A stretch of 6,097 nucleotides of DNA from JBEKTY01 sp049515555. GTDB lineage: Bacteria > Planctomycetota > Planctomycetia > Pirellulales > Thermoguttaceae. A program made the translations under genes and the position numbers. The DNA is taken from assembly GCA_049515555.1 (NCBI GenBank), contig JBEKTY010000295.1, positions 1-6,097 on the forward strand. The letters run 5' to 3'. Below, piece after piece: positions 1 through 5,992 of this stretch. A model generated the notes under the pieces. That model was given only the letters and a program-made list of their open reading frames with translations, was not told the DNA's origin and did no database searches. How positions within the stretch are numbered: position 1 is the stretch's first letter; each line of letters starts with the position of its first letter.

Positions 1-1
1 G

Positions 2-493
2 CCCGATAACAGCACGCCCGCGCCCAGTGGACCAACTCCGCCGTCACCGCCCGATAACAGCACGCCCGCGCCCAGCGGGCCGACTCCGCCGTCACCGCCC
101 GATAACAGTACGCCCGCGCCCAGCGGACCGACTCCGCCCGATAACAGCACGCCTTCGCCCAGCGGGCCGACACCGCCCGATAACAGCACGCCTTCGCCCA
201 GCGGACCAACTCCGCCGTCACCGCCCGATAACAGTTCGCCTTCGCCCAGCGGGCCGACTCCGCCCGATAACAGTACGCCCGCTCCCAGCGGGCCGACTCC
301 GCCCGATAACAGCTCGCCGTCCGGGCCAACACCACCTGACAACAGTTCACCGTCTGGACCAACACCACCTGATAACAGCTCGCCCGCCGGGCCGACACCA
401 CCCGACAACAGTTCGCCGTCCGGGCCGGCGTCGCCGGATAGCAGTTCGCCCTCTGGGCCGGCGTCGCCGGATAGCAGTTCGCCCTCCGGCCCC
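2..493 (+). repeat. Coding tandem repeat, 48/39/33-bp units
   Basis: Units start at 2, 50, 98, 137, 176, 224, 263, 302, 335, 368, 401, 434 and 467 (the last partial). Their lengths are 48, 48, 39, 39, 48, 39, 39 and then five of 33 bp. Every length is a multiple of three, so the frame is kept. The 48-bp form is the 39-bp form plus ccgtcaccg (Pro-Ser-Pro). The 33-bp form lacks one AP or SP dipeptide. The core peptide is PDNSTPAPSGPTP, drifting to PDSSSPSGPAS at the 3' end. The array continues past the left edge. Confidence 0.95.
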
Positions 494-1501
494 AACGGCC
501 CTGCCAGCAATGCCCCCGCGGCCAATGCCCCGGCCGATAGTGGCGGGCCGGCGGCGCCCGCCAGCGGCACCGGGCCGCAACCGGCGTTGGGGCCCGTGGC
601 CTCGCTCATGCCGAATCACAACCTGCCCAAGCCCGATGAAAGTGCCGGTCTGGCGATCTACGTTTCGATGGGCACCGACACGTCGGCCGGCCGGGTGTAT
701 CAACTGGACGACAGCGGCGGCGTAGTCGGCCGAGTGGACATGCGCTACACGGCGATCGGCATGGCCTATCACCCCAAGCGCGGCCTGGTGCTGGCCGTGC
801 CCCGCGAGGGCGGGAAGATCCTCTGCATCGACCCCAACGGCAAGCTCGCCACGCTGCTGGAGAAGGACCCCGGGATGGCCCATCCCGTGGGCGTCGCGGC
901 CGTCGGCGAGTCGGACACGCTGCTGGTGGCCGACAACATCGCCGATATGCTGCTGGCAGCGACCATCGGCGGGGCGAAGGCCCGCGTGTATCATCGCTTC
1001 GACGGCCAGAAGTACACCTCGCAGGGCATGTCCGTAGCCGTGACCAAGGACAAGCACGTGATCTTCAGCAGTACGGGCGTGCCGGGCGTGTTCCGCTACG
1101 GGGGCGGCCAGTCCGCCGCCGGCGACCGGCCCACCCTGCCCATCAGCGGCAGCGTGGCCGCCGATCCCAAGTCGTTCCGCTGGGCCGCCACCCAGGAGCC
1201 CAACCTGATCTATGTCTACGACGGCGAGCAGATGCTCAAGAAGCTCCGCCTCCCGCCGGGCAAAGGCTTCTACCGCAACGGCCTGCTGTGCTTCACGCAC
1301 ACCGGCGGGCTGTGCGTCGCCGTGCAGGATAGCGAGTCGGAGAACAACATGGAGGTCGGCCTGGTTTTGTACGACCTCGACAAGGACGAGCTGCGGAACC
1401 TGTTCGCCTGGCAGCGGGGACCGATGCAGTCATTCGTCGCCGCCCCGCGTATGCCCTGGCCGCGGCCGCCGGCCGGCCCGGCGCGCAAAGGCGCGGGTTA
1501 G
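2..1501 (+). CDS. Pro/Ser/Thr-repeat plus beta-propeller-like protein, 5' partial
   Basis: The frame is open from the left edge to a TAG at 1499-1501, giving 499 visible residues; the true start lies outside the window. Visible residues 1 to about 164 are tandem PDNS(T/S)P(A/S)PSGPTP-type units. A Pro/Ala/Asn-rich spacer follows to about residue 210. Residues 216-480 then look like a beta-propeller: recurring short strands ending in turns such as GRVYQLDDSGG and GKILCIDPNGK, with aromatic and Gly-rich blade edges (SMP-30/NHL-like style). No catalytic motif was recognised. The disordered repeat linker suggests an exported or surface protein, with the propeller held away from an N-terminal domain or anchor not seen here. 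A TTG at 587 could be mistaken for the start, but the same frame and codon style continue far upstream and no Shine-Dalgarno precedes it. The frame is well supported; the function is unknown. Confidence 0.85.
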   Translation, partial: PDNSTPAPSGPTPPSPPDNSTPAPSGPTPPSPPDNSTPAPSGPTPPDNSTPSPSGPTPPDNSTPSPSGPTPPSPPDNSSPSPSGPTPPDNSTPAPSGPTPPDNSSPSGPTPPDNSSPSGPTPPDNSSPAGPTPPDNSSPSGPASPDSSSPSGPASPDSSSPSGPNGPASNAPAANAPADSGGPAAPASGTGPQPALGPVASLMPNHNLPKPDESAGLAIYVSMGTDTSAGRVYQLDDSGGVVGRVDMRYTAIGMAYHPKRGLVLAVPREGGKILCIDPNGKLATLLEKDPGMAHPVGVAAVGESDTLLVADNIADMLLAATIGGAKARVYHRFDGQKYTSQGMSVAVTKDKHVIFSSTGVPGVFRYGGGQSAAGDRPTLPISGSVAADPKSFRWAATQEPNLIYVYDGEQMLKKLRLPPGKGFYRNGLLCFTHTGGLCVAVQDSESENNMEVGLVLYDLDKDELRNLFAWQRGPMQSFVAAPRMPWPRPPAGPARKGAG

Positions 1502-1623
1502 GGGCGAGCGGCGAGGGATGAGGAGGCGACGCGGAGACGCGGGGACGCGGAGACAGGAGCCGAAGCTGACCGCTGGTAGCTGACCGCTTTTTCTGACAAC
1601 TGGCAACCGACAACTGACAACTG
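1502..1623 (-). repeat. Composite micro-repeat element, copy 1 (reverse)
   Basis: This begins at the base after the TAG of the propeller gene. Read on the + strand it has three blocks. Heptamers gggcgag and cggcgag lie at 1502-1515. Octamers gcggagac, gcggggac and gcggagac lie at 1531-1554. After the linker aggagccgaag come heptamers at 1566-1623: ctgaccg, ctggtag, ctgaccg, a 9-nt ctttttctg, acaactg, gcaaccg, acaactg, acaactg. The reverse complement matches the copy at 2285-2434 block by block. The segment 1566-1600 matches 2305-2339 at 34 of 35 positions. No gene is seen in it. Confidence 0.9.
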
Positions 1624-1640
1624 CCCGGCGGCAAGTGGCG

Positions 1641-1646
1641 GGAGGA
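1641..1646 (+). promoter_or_regulatory. Shine-Dalgarno GGAGGA for the small membrane protein
   Basis: GGAGGA ends 12 nt before a GTG at 1659. It lies just inside the frame of an earlier GTG at 1635, so it favours 1659 over 1635 as the start. The spacing is a little long, so the choice is tentative. Confidence 0.4.
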
Positions 1647-1658
1647 ACGGCCGATCCA

Positions 1659-2000
1659 GTGGCCGAACATCGCAGTTTCAGACTGACGACCACGCCCAGC
1701 GCTGACTCCATTGGCCAGCCTTCTCTGGCTGCGCGGGCGAAGCACTCTCGGGCGATCACGGTAGCGGTCGTTCAACAGGGCTTCGTCCTGATCCTCGCAG
1801 CCCTGATCCTCGACGGTGGAGTAACCCTTCGCTTCTGCGCAGCCGCGGCCATTGCTTCCTGGGTGTGTGCGCTGGTGATTATCCTGCGCCGACCGCAACA
1901 ACCGACGAACTTCGATCTGGCCATTATCCGGTACGGCTTTGGGCTTGCCCTGCCGCTTGTGCTGGCGATCGGGTTTCTCGTGGACCGCTTCGTGCGGTAA
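1659..2000 (+). CDS. Small three-TM membrane protein
   Basis: A predicted 113-residue protein ending in TAA at 1998-2000. Three hydrophobic helices are visible. TM1 is about residues 33-53 (ITVAVVQQGFVLILAALILDG) without its last residue or so. TM2 is about 59-76 (FCAAAAIASWVCALVIIL). TM3 is about 87-108. A basic loop, RRPQQPTNFD, joins TM2 and TM3. The pattern AITVAVVQQ..LILDGG...RRP..PT..D...IRYGF resembles, from memory, a family of small uncharacterised planctomycete membrane proteins whose members start just before AIT. If so, the first 31 residues here are extra, or the native start codon was lost. No ATG occurs in the frame: the possible starts are GTG 1659 (chosen for the upstream GGAGGA) and GTG 1635. 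The gene lies alone between two inverted repeat elements, with palindromes right after its stop. Function unknown. Confidence 0.65.
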   Translation: MAEHRSFRLTTTPSADSIGQPSLAARAKHSRAITVAVVQQGFVLILAALILDGGVTLRFCAAAAIASWVCALVIILRRPQQPTNFDLAIIRYGFGLALPLVLAIGFLVDRFVR

Positions 2001-2005
2001 CCGCC

Positions 2006-2083
2006 GGGTGCCACTGCTGGCTCGTCCAGCAGTGCCGACCGGCCGCGTCTGCTTCACTGCTGGACAAGCCAGCAGTGGCACCC
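2006..2083. repeat. Inverted pair of REP-like palindromes
   Basis: Two 29-bp arms, 2006-2034 and 2055-2083, are reverse complements at 28 of 29 positions with a 20-nt spacer. Each arm also folds on itself. CACTGCTGG/CCAGCAGTG is a perfect 9-bp stem with a 5-nt loop at 2012-2034 and again at 2055-2077. The unit extends to GGGTGCC or GGCACCC on the outer side. It starts 5 nt after the stop codon of the small membrane gene. The sequence recalls a palindrome I associate with planctomycete intergenic regions. It could serve as a transcript 3'-end stabiliser or attenuator; no T-tract follows. Confidence 0.9.
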
Positions 2084-2094
2084 CACGTAACCAA

Positions 2095-2113
2095 TTCGGG
2101 CGAGAAGCCCGAA
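2095..2113. other. Short stem-loop TTCGGGC/GCCCGAA
   Basis: A perfect 7-bp stem (TTCGGGC at 2095-2101, GCCCGAA at 2107-2113) with loop GAGAA. It lies 12 bp after the palindrome pair. It is followed by ggctctctt rather than a T-run, so it is only weakly terminator-like. The rest of 2114-2234 shows no gene and no convincing promoter. Confidence 0.5.
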
Positions 2114-2234
2114 GGCTCTCTTGCTCCCAAGGCGCAGCCGCAGGGCCGGCCGCCGCCTGGTGGCACAGGCCGGGGGAAGATGGTAGATTGACCGGCGGTT
2201 CGGAGTCTCCGCGGCAAGCCCAAAAACCCCGTTC

Positions 2235-2242
2235 AGAAAGGA
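2235..2242 (+). promoter_or_regulatory. Shine-Dalgarno AGAAAGGA for the transglutaminase-like gene
   Basis: AGAAAGGA ends 6 nt before the ATG at 2249, which is ideal spacing. It fixes the start upstream of the repeat insertion. The GTG at 2396 inside the insertion has no such motif. Confidence 0.75.
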
Positions 2243-2248
2243 ACAATC

Positions 2249-4699
2249 ATGTCCCTCGTGCGACGGCCACTCACCACTCGCCACCTAGCAGTTGCCGGTT
2301 GTCAGTTGTCAGAAAAAGCGGTCAGCTATCAGCGGTCAGCGGTCAGCTTCGGCTCTTGTCTCCGCGTCTCCGCGTTCCCGCGTCTCCGCGTCCCCGTGTC
2401 TTCCCCTCGCCCCTCGTCCCTCGCCACTCGCCACTACGCCCTGGCGCTTGTGGCCGGGCTGGCCCTAACCACACCCCTGGCGGCGGCCGCTAAAGCGCCG
2501 GCCGACACGGCGGCCAAGGCCCCGGCTTTGGTGGCCGCGATCAAGGTGCTTCCCGACAAGGCCCCCGACTGCTCCAGTCTCAAGGCCATCGCCGAGAGCG
2601 TAACGCGGGGCTGCAAAACCAACGACGAGAAGGCGGTGGCCATCTACAACTTCATGCAACTCACCCACTACCACTTCGCCTATCCCGGCGAGCCGGGCGG
2701 CCTGTCGGTCTTGAAGGAGATCAACTGCTACGGCTGGAGCCTGTGCGGCGGGTTGCACTCCGAGGAGTCGGCCCTGTGGCGCGAGCTGGGCTGGGATTGG
2801 CGCTTCGTCGGCTGGCAGGGACACACCACGGTCGAGGCCAAGTACGACGGCAAGTGGCATTACCTCGATGTGTTTCTGAAGTTCTACGGCTGGATGCCCG
2901 ACCCCAGCGCGCCGGGCGGCCGGACCATCGCCGGCGAAGACGACCTGAACAACAACCCGAAGGCACTCATCAAGGAGGCCCTGGTGCTGGACCAGGCCCG
3001 CAAGTGCGTGTATGCCAAGGACAACCAGTTCGCGCGCTACGGCGGCAAGGTGCACTGGCAGGCCCCCTCGTTCCTGTCCTGCGGCGACACGATCGAGGAC
3101 CTCATCGGCGGCCTGCGGACGCATCACCGGGCCGGTCGATCGGAAGAGTGGATGGGCATCAAGCACGCCGCCGACGGCTACTCGGCCGACGTCGGCCTGG
3201 CGCCCGGCTTCGCGCTGACCAACACCTGGGACGCCGTCCCCGGTGGGTGGTACTGGGGCGACAGCAAGCGGCCGCCGGCGCACACCTGCGGGGGCCACAA
3301 GGACACGCGCAACGATCCGGGCATCGGCCTGGTGCTGGAGCCCTACGTCAATAGCAAGCCGGCCCGCAGCTATGCCAACGGCAAGCTGACGCTGGCCGCC
3401 GATTTCGCCCGCGATAGTTTCCTCGGGTCGTTTGTGGCCACCGAGAACGTGCGGTATGCCGGCGGGTCGCTGCGGCCCGCTGAAAGCGGCAAGCCCGGCG
3501 TGGTCGTCGCCGAGCTGGCCAGCCCCTACATCATGACCAAGGCCGGCGGCGAGGCCGTGGGGGCCGACGCGACGGAGGTCTCTACCGACGGCGGCCGGAC
3601 GTTCAAGCCCGTGGAACTGAAGGACTTCTCGGCGGCCGTTCGCGGCCGGATTGCCGCGCAGGTCAAAATCACCTTCCAGGAAGCCCTGCGGAGAGTGAAG
3701 CTGGAAGCCATGGTGCAGAACAACGCCGGCGCGCTGCCGTACCTGTCGCCGGGCAAGAACCTGGTGACGGTCTCGGTGGCCGACCCCAAGGCCCTGGGCC
3801 GTAACAAACTGGCGGTAGCCTACGCCTATCGGCTGGGCAGCCGCAGCAAGTCGTTCGACGAGATGTACGACGAAGACAAAGAGGTGGCCAAGGGCCACGA
3901 CGCCCGGTGGAGCGACACGGTGAAGTGCGTGCAGAAGACGTTTACGGCCGCGGAGCTTCCGGCGCAGTTCGCGATCGACTGCCCCACGCCCAAGGGCCGG
4001 TACCCGGTCTATCCGCGGATGCTGTGGGTGCGTCGCGAGGTACTGGCGCCGGGGCAGGAGCCCTCGGCGCTGGGGGTGCCGGCCTCGACGCCGGCGGTGG
4101 GCGCCGACGAGGAGTTGGCCACGCTGCCCGAGCCCTGGACCGTTAGCCGGCAGTTGCCGCAGCCGGCGCCCGTGCGGCCGACGACGACCGCCGTTTTCCC
4201 GCCTACGAAGGTGTCCTACGTGTCGAAGAAAGGTGAGGTCTTCAAGCACCAGTTCGTCAAGTGGCTGAAGGACGGCTCGGACGCCTGGGTGCTGCTGCTG
4301 GCCTTCGAGGGCGCGAAGCTGCCGGAGGCGAAGGAGTTGGCCGGGGCGCGGCTCGTGCTGTACGTCGAGGAGGCCCACGACAAGGCCCCCATGCAGGCCG
4401 CGGCCGTGCCGCTGGGGGCGCCGTTCGAGCCGGGCGCGGCCTACGATTTCAGCCAGCTCGGCCAGCCCATAGGCTCGACCGTCGTCGAGCGGGGCAGCGG
4501 GAGCACGTTTGCGACGCCGCGGCGCTACGAGATCGACGTGACCAAGGCGGTTCGCGGTTGGGCCAACGGCGCGCCGCCGCACGGGCTGGCCGTGCGGATC
4601 GTGCCCAACCGCGGCGTCGACGACGGCTGGACCGTCCGCTTTACCCCCGCCAAAGACAAGCCGGCCGAGCTGGAGATCGCCACGTACGCCGGAAAATGA
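2249..4699 (+). CDS. Secreted transglutaminase-like protein with repeat-invaded signal peptide
   Basis: 816 residues from ATG 2249 to TGA 4697. Residues 105-215 resemble a transglutaminase-like (cysteine-protease-fold) core. Candidate triad: C166 in SLCGGLHSEE, H192 in GHTTVEAKYDGKW and D207 in HYLDVF; C160 is a second nearby Cys. Such domains act as cross-linkers or peptidases, and the substrate is unknown. Residues about 385-515 look like a beta-sandwich (EVSTDGGRTFKPVEL at 443). Residues 600-643 form a Pro-rich linker. Residues 644-814 resemble DNRLRE/CBM96 modules (ARLVLYVEEAHDK, YEIDVTKAVRGWANG), which suggests glycan binding. The hydrophobic signal core is ALALVAGLALTTPLAAAA at 64-81, with cleavage likely near residue 81. 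Residues 13-62 are encoded by an inserted repeat, giving an unusually long n-region of about 63 residues. It is the first gene of an operon with the next CDS. Domain calls rest on motifs read by eye. Confidence 0.85.
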   Translation: MSLVRRPLTTRHLAVAGCQLSEKAVSYQRSAVSFGSCLRVSAFPRLRVPVSSPRPSSLATRHYALALVAGLALTTPLAAAAKAPADTAAKAPALVAAIKVLPDKAPDCSSLKAIAESVTRGCKTNDEKAVAIYNFMQLTHYHFAYPGEPGGLSVLKEINCYGWSLCGGLHSEESALWRELGWDWRFVGWQGHTTVEAKYDGKWHYLDVFLKFYGWMPDPSAPGGRTIAGEDDLNNNPKALIKEALVLDQARKCVYAKDNQFARYGGKVHWQAPSFLSCGDTIEDLIGGLRTHHRAGRSEEWMGIKHAADGYSADVGLAPGFALTNTWDAVPGGWYWGDSKRPPAHTCGGHKDTRNDPGIGLVLEPYVNSKPARSYANGKLTLAADFARDSFLGSFVATENVRYAGGSLRPAESGKPGVVVAELASPYIMTKAGGEAVGADATEVSTDGGRTFKPVELKDFSAAVRGRIAAQVKITFQEALRRVKLEAMVQNNAGALPYLSPGKNLVTVSVADPKALGRNKLAVAYAYRLGSRSKSFDEMYDEDKEVAKGHDARWSDTVKCVQKTFTAAELPAQFAIDCPTPKGRYPVYPRMLWVRREVLAPGQEPSALGVPASTPAVGADEELATLPEPWTVSRQLPQPAPVRPTTTAVFPPTKVSYVSKKGEVFKHQFVKWLKDGSDAWVLLLAFEGAKLPEAKELAGARLVLYVEEAHDKAPMQAAAVPLGAPFEPGAAYDFSQLGQPIGSTVVERGSGSTFATPRRYEIDVTKAVRGWANGAPPHGLAVRIVPNRGVDDGWTVRFTPAKDKPAELEIATYAGK
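2270..2284 (+). repeat. Left flank heptamers / 11-bp direct repeat
   Basis: Heptamers ctcacca and ctcgcca plus a c. CCACTCGCCAC at 2274-2284 is repeated exactly at 2424-2434, and 14 of 15 bases match over 2270-2284 versus 2420-2434. It may be a target-site duplication bracketing the insert, or it may be part of the element's own ctcgcca heptamer block. Confidence 0.7.
2285..2434 (+). repeat. Composite micro-repeat element, copy 2 (forward, inside a CDS)
   Basis: 150 bp in three blocks. Block A, 2289-2346, has heptamers cagttgc, cggttgt, cagttgt, a 9-nt cagaaaaag, then cggtcag, ctatcag, cggtcag, cggtcag. After the linker cttcggctctt, block B at 2358-2405 has six octamers based on gtctccgc. 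Block C at 2406-2433 has four heptamers based on ctcgcca. It is the reverse complement of the element at 1502-1623 with different unit counts. It adds 50 codons without a stop to the transglutaminase-like gene, between residues H12 and Y63. Confidence 0.9.
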
Positions 4700-4702
4700 G
4701 TG

Positions 4703-4709
4703 AAAGGGG
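4703..4709 (+). promoter_or_regulatory. Shine-Dalgarno AAAGGGG deciding the start at 4715
   Basis: AAAGGGG ends 5 nt before ATG 4715. It rules out the GTG at 4700, which immediately follows the upstream TGA and would place the Shine-Dalgarno inside the coding sequence. Confidence 0.75.
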
Positions 4710-4714
4710 ATGAC

Positions 4715-5878
4715 ATGAACGCGGTCCGAATTTCGCTGGCGGGTCTTTTGTGCTGGGCGGCGTCGCTCGAGGCCGTGCCGGGGGCCCGGGCCGCGGCGGC
4801 GGAAAAACCCGCTTCCTTGCTCAAGATGGACGACGCGAAGCTCAACGACTGGCTGGCGCGCTGGCAGAGAAACATCATCGCCGACGCCCGCAACCGCTAT
4901 TGCGACAAGGCCCTGGGCGAAGACATCGCCTGGCTGATGACGCCCTTTGTGGACGGCTTCTACTACGGCTACATGGCCACCCGGGACCCCCAGTGGGTCG
5001 AGATGCTGATCGACTGGACCGACTCCTGGGTCAAGCGTGCGGTGCAGGAGCCGGACGGAATGCCGGGCTGGCCCCAGCCCAAGGCGGCGGGAACCCTGGT
5101 CGATAAGCTCGACGATTACAACGCCGACAGCCTGCTGGGCGAGGCGATGGTGCTGCGCGCGGCGGTTCTGATGTCGGGCGAGATCCGCCGCACGCCGGCC
5201 TTGAAAAAGAAGTACGGCGCAAAGGCCGAAAGCTACGTGCGACTGGCCGAGCAGGTCTACAAGAAATGGGATGCCCGCGGCGCGTGGCGCGAGACCAAAG
5301 GTGGCGGCATGATCACCGTCGTAATGCCCTTCGGCCTGGAGGGCAAGGGCGGCCGGTGGACGGCGGGCTACGCCACCCGCAACGCGCGGGGCAACGGCTT
5401 CTCGCACCCCGACAACAAGGCCAACCTCGTCGCCGGCTGGCTGCTGGCCATGTCCGACGTCACCGGCAAAGCGGCCTACAAGGAGCGCGCCGGGCGATGG
5501 TTCCAACTGATGAAGTCGCGGATGAAGCTCAAGCCCGGCGGCACGTACGAGATCTGGAACTACTGGCAGCCGGCGGGGCCCTGGGATTACAAGCCCGACG
5601 GCGGGCCCAAGCACTGGGTGGGCGTGCATCCCAACCCCGGCTATTACCAGATCGACGTCGCGGCAATCGTCGACGCCTACGAGCATGGTCTGGCGTTCAG
5701 CCGAGCGGACATCGAGCGCCTCGTGGCCACCGCGCTGGCCGAGAAGCGCTACTGGGACGCGCTGGCGCCCTTCAGCCCGGAGATCCAGCGGAGATTCGAG
5801 GCGGGCCTGAAACCGGACACCTGGGGAGGACTAAGCGCGGCGCCCCACTACCTGATGCTCCAGGCCCGGCGGCGCTAA
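4715..5878 (+). CDS. Secreted helical protein of unknown function
   Basis: 387 residues from ATG 4715 to TAA 5876, 15 nt after the previous stop, so co-transcribed with the transglutaminase-like gene. The signal peptide is basic R5, hydrophobic ISLAGLLCWAASL, then likely cleavage after ARA (residue 26). C13 is not in a canonical lipobox. The mature part is helix-rich with repeated amphipathic hairpins and Trp/Tyr-dense loops: FVDGFYYGYMATRDPQW from residue 78, HPDNKAN at 231-237, IWNYWQPAGPWDYKPDGG at 280-297, KHWVGVHPNPGYYQID at 299-314. The helix-pair spacing and aromatic loops recall alpha/alpha-toroid enzymes (six-hairpin glycosidases, polysaccharide lyases), but I recognise no family signature and name no catalytic residues. 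H231, D233, W281, H300, H305 and D314 are the best candidates for an active site. The protein ends at LMLQARRR. It probably works with its partner outside the cytoplasm. Confidence 0.85.
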   Translation: MNAVRISLAGLLCWAASLEAVPGARAAAAEKPASLLKMDDAKLNDWLARWQRNIIADARNRYCDKALGEDIAWLMTPFVDGFYYGYMATRDPQWVEMLIDWTDSWVKRAVQEPDGMPGWPQPKAAGTLVDKLDDYNADSLLGEAMVLRAAVLMSGEIRRTPALKKKYGAKAESYVRLAEQVYKKWDARGAWRETKGGGMITVVMPFGLEGKGGRWTAGYATRNARGNGFSHPDNKANLVAGWLLAMSDVTGKAAYKERAGRWFQLMKSRMKLKPGGTYEIWNYWQPAGPWDYKPDGGPKHWVGVHPNPGYYQIDVAAIVDAYEHGLAFSRADIERLVATALAEKRYWDALAPFSPEIQRRFEAGLKPDTWGGLSAAPHYLMLQARRR

Positions 5879-5895
5879 GAAACGGTCTCAGAAGC

Positions 5896-5920
5896 GCCCC
5901 TCTCCCTTTGGGAGAGGGGC
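5896..5920. terminator. Strong 11-bp GC hairpin after the operon
   Basis: GCCCCTCTCCC (5896-5906) and GGGAGAGGGGC (5910-5920) pair perfectly across a TTT loop, 17 nt after the TAA at 5878. No T-tract follows, so it is not a textbook intrinsic terminator. It matches a dispersed palindrome commonly seen in environmental bacterial genomes. It may still end or protect the operon transcript. Confidence 0.55.
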
Positions 5921-5992
5921 CGGGGGTGAGGGCCTTGTCGGCCGCAATCGCAAGTGATGATCGCTTTCTCGCTGCCCGCCCTCACCCTAACC
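5921..5992. repeat. Outward inverted repeat GGGTGAGGGC / GCCCTCACCC
   Basis: GGGTGAGGGC at 5924-5933 is the exact reverse complement of GCCCTCACCC at 5978-5987. The left arm directly continues the hairpin unit at 5896-5920. The right arm looks like the tail of a second, inverted copy of that unit. That copy breaks off after ccctaacccc, without the expected gagagggg-type stem. The 44-nt spacer contains no gene. Confidence 0.65.

Noticed and set aside
2..493. CRISPR or non-coding satellite
   Set aside because: Units are contiguous without unique spacers, all multiples of three, and in frame with the downstream coding domain.
27..725. A 232-codon Arg/Pro-rich frame over the tandem repeat
   Set aside because: It is a shifted reading of the same repeat. 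The frame that continues into the propeller-like domain is the coding one.
347..1300. A 317-codon - strand frame opposite the propeller gene
   Set aside because: Low-complexity antisense shadow without a recognisable start or domain.
2006..2083. CRISPR array
   Set aside because: The arms are only two, inverted rather than direct, and there are no regular spacers.
2188..2216. TTGACC at 2188-2193 as a -35 box for the operon
   Set aside because: No -10-like hexamer lies 16-18 nt downstream (the sequence there is GC-rich), so a promoter is not supported.
1293..2246. A 317-codon - strand frame across the repeat-rich intergenic space
   Set aside because: It runs through the micro-repeats, the palindromes and the antisense of the membrane gene. 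The composition is nonsense-like, with no motif.
4700..4714. GTG at 4700 as the start of the helical protein
   Set aside because: The Shine-Dalgarno AAAGGGG at 4703-4709 points to ATG 4715, which also begins a normal signal peptide.
2465..5686. A 1073-codon open frame on the - strand opposite the transglutaminase-like and helical genes
   Set aside because: Its translation is Arg/Gly/His/Val-rich with no motifs. The + strand frames carry signal peptides, Shine-Dalgarno sites and a Cys-His-Asp core. It is the usual antisense shadow of GC-rich third positions.
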